A stretch of DNA of 8,101 nucleotides from Candidatus Egaibacter danicus (GTDB lineage: Bacteria > Pseudomonadota > Gammaproteobacteria > Burkholderiales > Burkholderiaceae): contig JAABRC010000075.1 of NCBI GenBank assembly GCA_011391115.1, forward strand, positions 1-8,101, written 5' to 3'. This document shows positions 7,390 through 8,101 of this stretch, in pieces (the stretch's first letter is position 1; each line of letters begins with the position of its first letter). The notes under the pieces are model-generated. The model worked only from the letters and a program-made list of their open reading frames with translations. It did not search any database and was not told where the DNA came from. The position numbers and the translations under genes are program-made.

Positions 7390-7505
7390 GATCGGGGCTC
7401 CAGTAGGGTTTTGAGCATAAGGCTTGCCGGGCACACGGTGCCACCACAACTGTATCGGACTGCCTGAAACCCTTTGCGGGGCATCGGCAGGTGGACAATT
7501 GCCCC
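7390..7505. promoter_or_regulatory. Divergent intergenic region between the flavoprotein gene and earP
   Basis: These 116 bases must drive the leftward operon and probably earP as well. I find no convincing -35/-10 pair on either strand; TATGCT on the minus strand (about 7419-7414) is a possible -10 without a good partner. An inverted repeat GGCAC-ACG-GTGCC at 7430-7442 is too short to assign to a regulator. The plus-strand ribosome site for earP is also weak (AGGTGGA, about 11 bases before the ATG). Confidence 0.45.
7398..7402 (-). promoter_or_regulatory. Ribosome binding site deciding the TTG start of the nitronate monooxygenase
   Basis: TGGAG on the minus strand stands 8 bases ahead of the TTG at 7389-7387. 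No ATG lies between them, and the conserved block starts within a few codons, so TTG is preferred over the upstream ATG at 7536. Confidence 0.6.
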
Positions 7506-8101
7506 ATGACCACCAACCAGCCCGCCAGCTCGCCACCGCCCCTGCTCTGGGACGTGTTTTGTCGCGTGGTGGACAACTTTGGCGACATTGGCGTCTGCTG
7601 GCGCCTGGCGGTCAATCTCGCCGCACGTGGGCAGCAGGTACGGCTATGGGTAGACGAGCCTGCTGCCCTGCACTGGATGGCACCCGGCGCATTGGAAGGA
7701 CAGTTTTCAGGCATCCGGGTGCTGCACTGGGCGCAGTCCCGGCAGGCTGAAGTCCTGGAACAAGAGCCCCTGGCCGACGTCTGGGTAGAGACTTTTGGCT
7801 GTGAAATCGCTCCTGAATTCATAGCTTATTACGCATATTCCATGAGGTCCGGAGGCCAAAATGGCACTCAAAAATGGCCAGTCTGGATCAATCTGGAGTA
7901 CCTGACGGCTGAAGGCTTTGCCGAGCGCGCACACACGCTGCCTTCACCGATCATGAGCGGTCCCGCTGCCGGCTGCACGAAACATTTCTTCTACCCGGGC
8001 TTCACACCCGGCACTGGCGGGCTGTTGCGCGAGGTGGACCTGCTATTCCGCCAGACCGTCTTTAACCGCGACGCATGGCTTTCCGCCTTGGGCATTGGCT
8101 G
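7506..8101 (+). CDS. earP: EF-P arginine 32 rhamnosyltransferase (formerly DUF2331), C-terminus outside the window
   Basis: From the ATG at 7506, 198 residues are read before the right edge, about half of the roughly 380-residue family length. EarP transfers rhamnose from dTDP-beta-L-rhamnose to the conserved arginine of elongation factor P, which lets EF-P rescue ribosomes stalled at polyproline. The N-terminal motif VVDNFGDIGVCWRLA (21-35) is diagnostic; Asp23 and Asp27 have the spacing of the catalytic/protein-binding aspartates described in Pseudomonas EarP. VWVETFGC (92-99), WINLEYLTAE (127-136), LPSP (145-148) and the KHFFYPGF and GTGGLLRE blocks (159-176) also match the family. Residues about 111-123 look like an insertion relative to remembered homologues, and the DNA there is AT-richer with rare codons. 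The EF-P gene itself is often adjacent, so efp may lie beyond the right edge. Confidence 0.93.
   Translation, partial: MTTNQPASSPPPLLWDVFCRVVDNFGDIGVCWRLAVNLAARGQQVRLWVDEPAALHWMAPGALEGQFSGIRVLHWAQSRQAEVLEQEPLADVWVETFGCEIAPEFIAYYAYSMRSGGQNGTQKWPVWINLEYLTAEGFAERAHTLPSPIMSGPAAGCTKHFFYPGFTPGTGGLLREVDLLFRQTVFNRDAWLSALGIG
7815..7869 (+). repeat. Possible degenerate dispersed repeat embedded in earP
   Basis: This stretch, from GAATTCATAGC through CCGGAGGCCAAAATGGCACTC, is AT-richer than its surroundings and uses codons rare in the neighbouring genes (ATA, AGG, repeated TAT/TTA-type triplets). It coincides with the point where the protein appears longer than homologues. Its beginning and end (CATAGC and GAGGCCAAAAT) resemble, from memory, short palindromic repeats scattered through Comamonadaceae genomes, but the central palindrome expected in those is not clearly preserved. 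Only one copy is seen in this window, so repeat status is unproven. Confidence 0.35.

Noticed and set aside
6604..7467. 287-codon plus-strand frame opposite the nitronate monooxygenase
   Set aside because: It has a His/Arg/Gln-rich composition and no domain, and is a shadow of the well-supported minus-strand gene.
7390..7536. Longer nitronate monooxygenase starting at ATG 7536
   Set aside because: The added residues (Trp-rich, unlike the family) overlap the start of earP, and a TTG with a good ribosome site stands right before the conserved core.

Overview
The window reads as an ordinary, gene-dense chromosomal segment of a betaproteobacterium, most likely a member of Burkholderiales close to Comamonadaceae. 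The grounds are the hupB / tRNA-Val / ppiD order, the style of the proteins, the moderately high GC content, and an EarP-type EF-P arginine rhamnosyltransferase. The taxonomic call is an inference from recognised families, not from a search. I see no CRISPR array, insertion sequence, phage gene or defence system.

Layout: all genes except the last lie on the minus strand, so transcription runs from right to left. From right to left these are a class I nitronate monooxygenase-like flavoprotein (TTG start at 7389), uvrC (start 6307), pgsA (start 4340), an EamA/DMT-family transporter (start 3757) and a tartrate/D-malate dehydrogenase (start 2794). Their gaps are 47, 41, 4 and 9 bases, so they probably form one operon ending at a weak terminator just below 1694. 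After about 300 bases that carry a near-consensus sigma70 promoter comes a second minus-strand unit: hupB (HU), tRNA-Val(UAC), an intrinsic terminator, and ppiD, which runs off the left edge. On the right, earP starts divergently at 7506 on the plus strand and runs off the right edge.

Roles: HU (nucleoid), UvrC (nucleotide excision repair), PgsA (phosphatidylglycerol synthesis), PpiD (inner-membrane periplasmic chaperone), tRNA-Val and EarP (activation of EF-P for polyproline translation) are housekeeping functions. The accessory part is metabolic: an EamA transporter and a tartrate/malate dehydrogenase are appended to uvrC-pgsA with translational-coupling spacing, and a nitronate monooxygenase sits ahead of uvrC.

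Points worth a second look are the terminator 15 bases upstream of the ppiD start codon, a repeat-like AT-richer stretch that seems to add about ten residues in frame to EarP, four UvrC cysteines with the spacing reported for a [4Fe-4S] site, and two core genes (uvrC, pgsA) with no visible Shine-Dalgarno sequence. None amounts to a new system.
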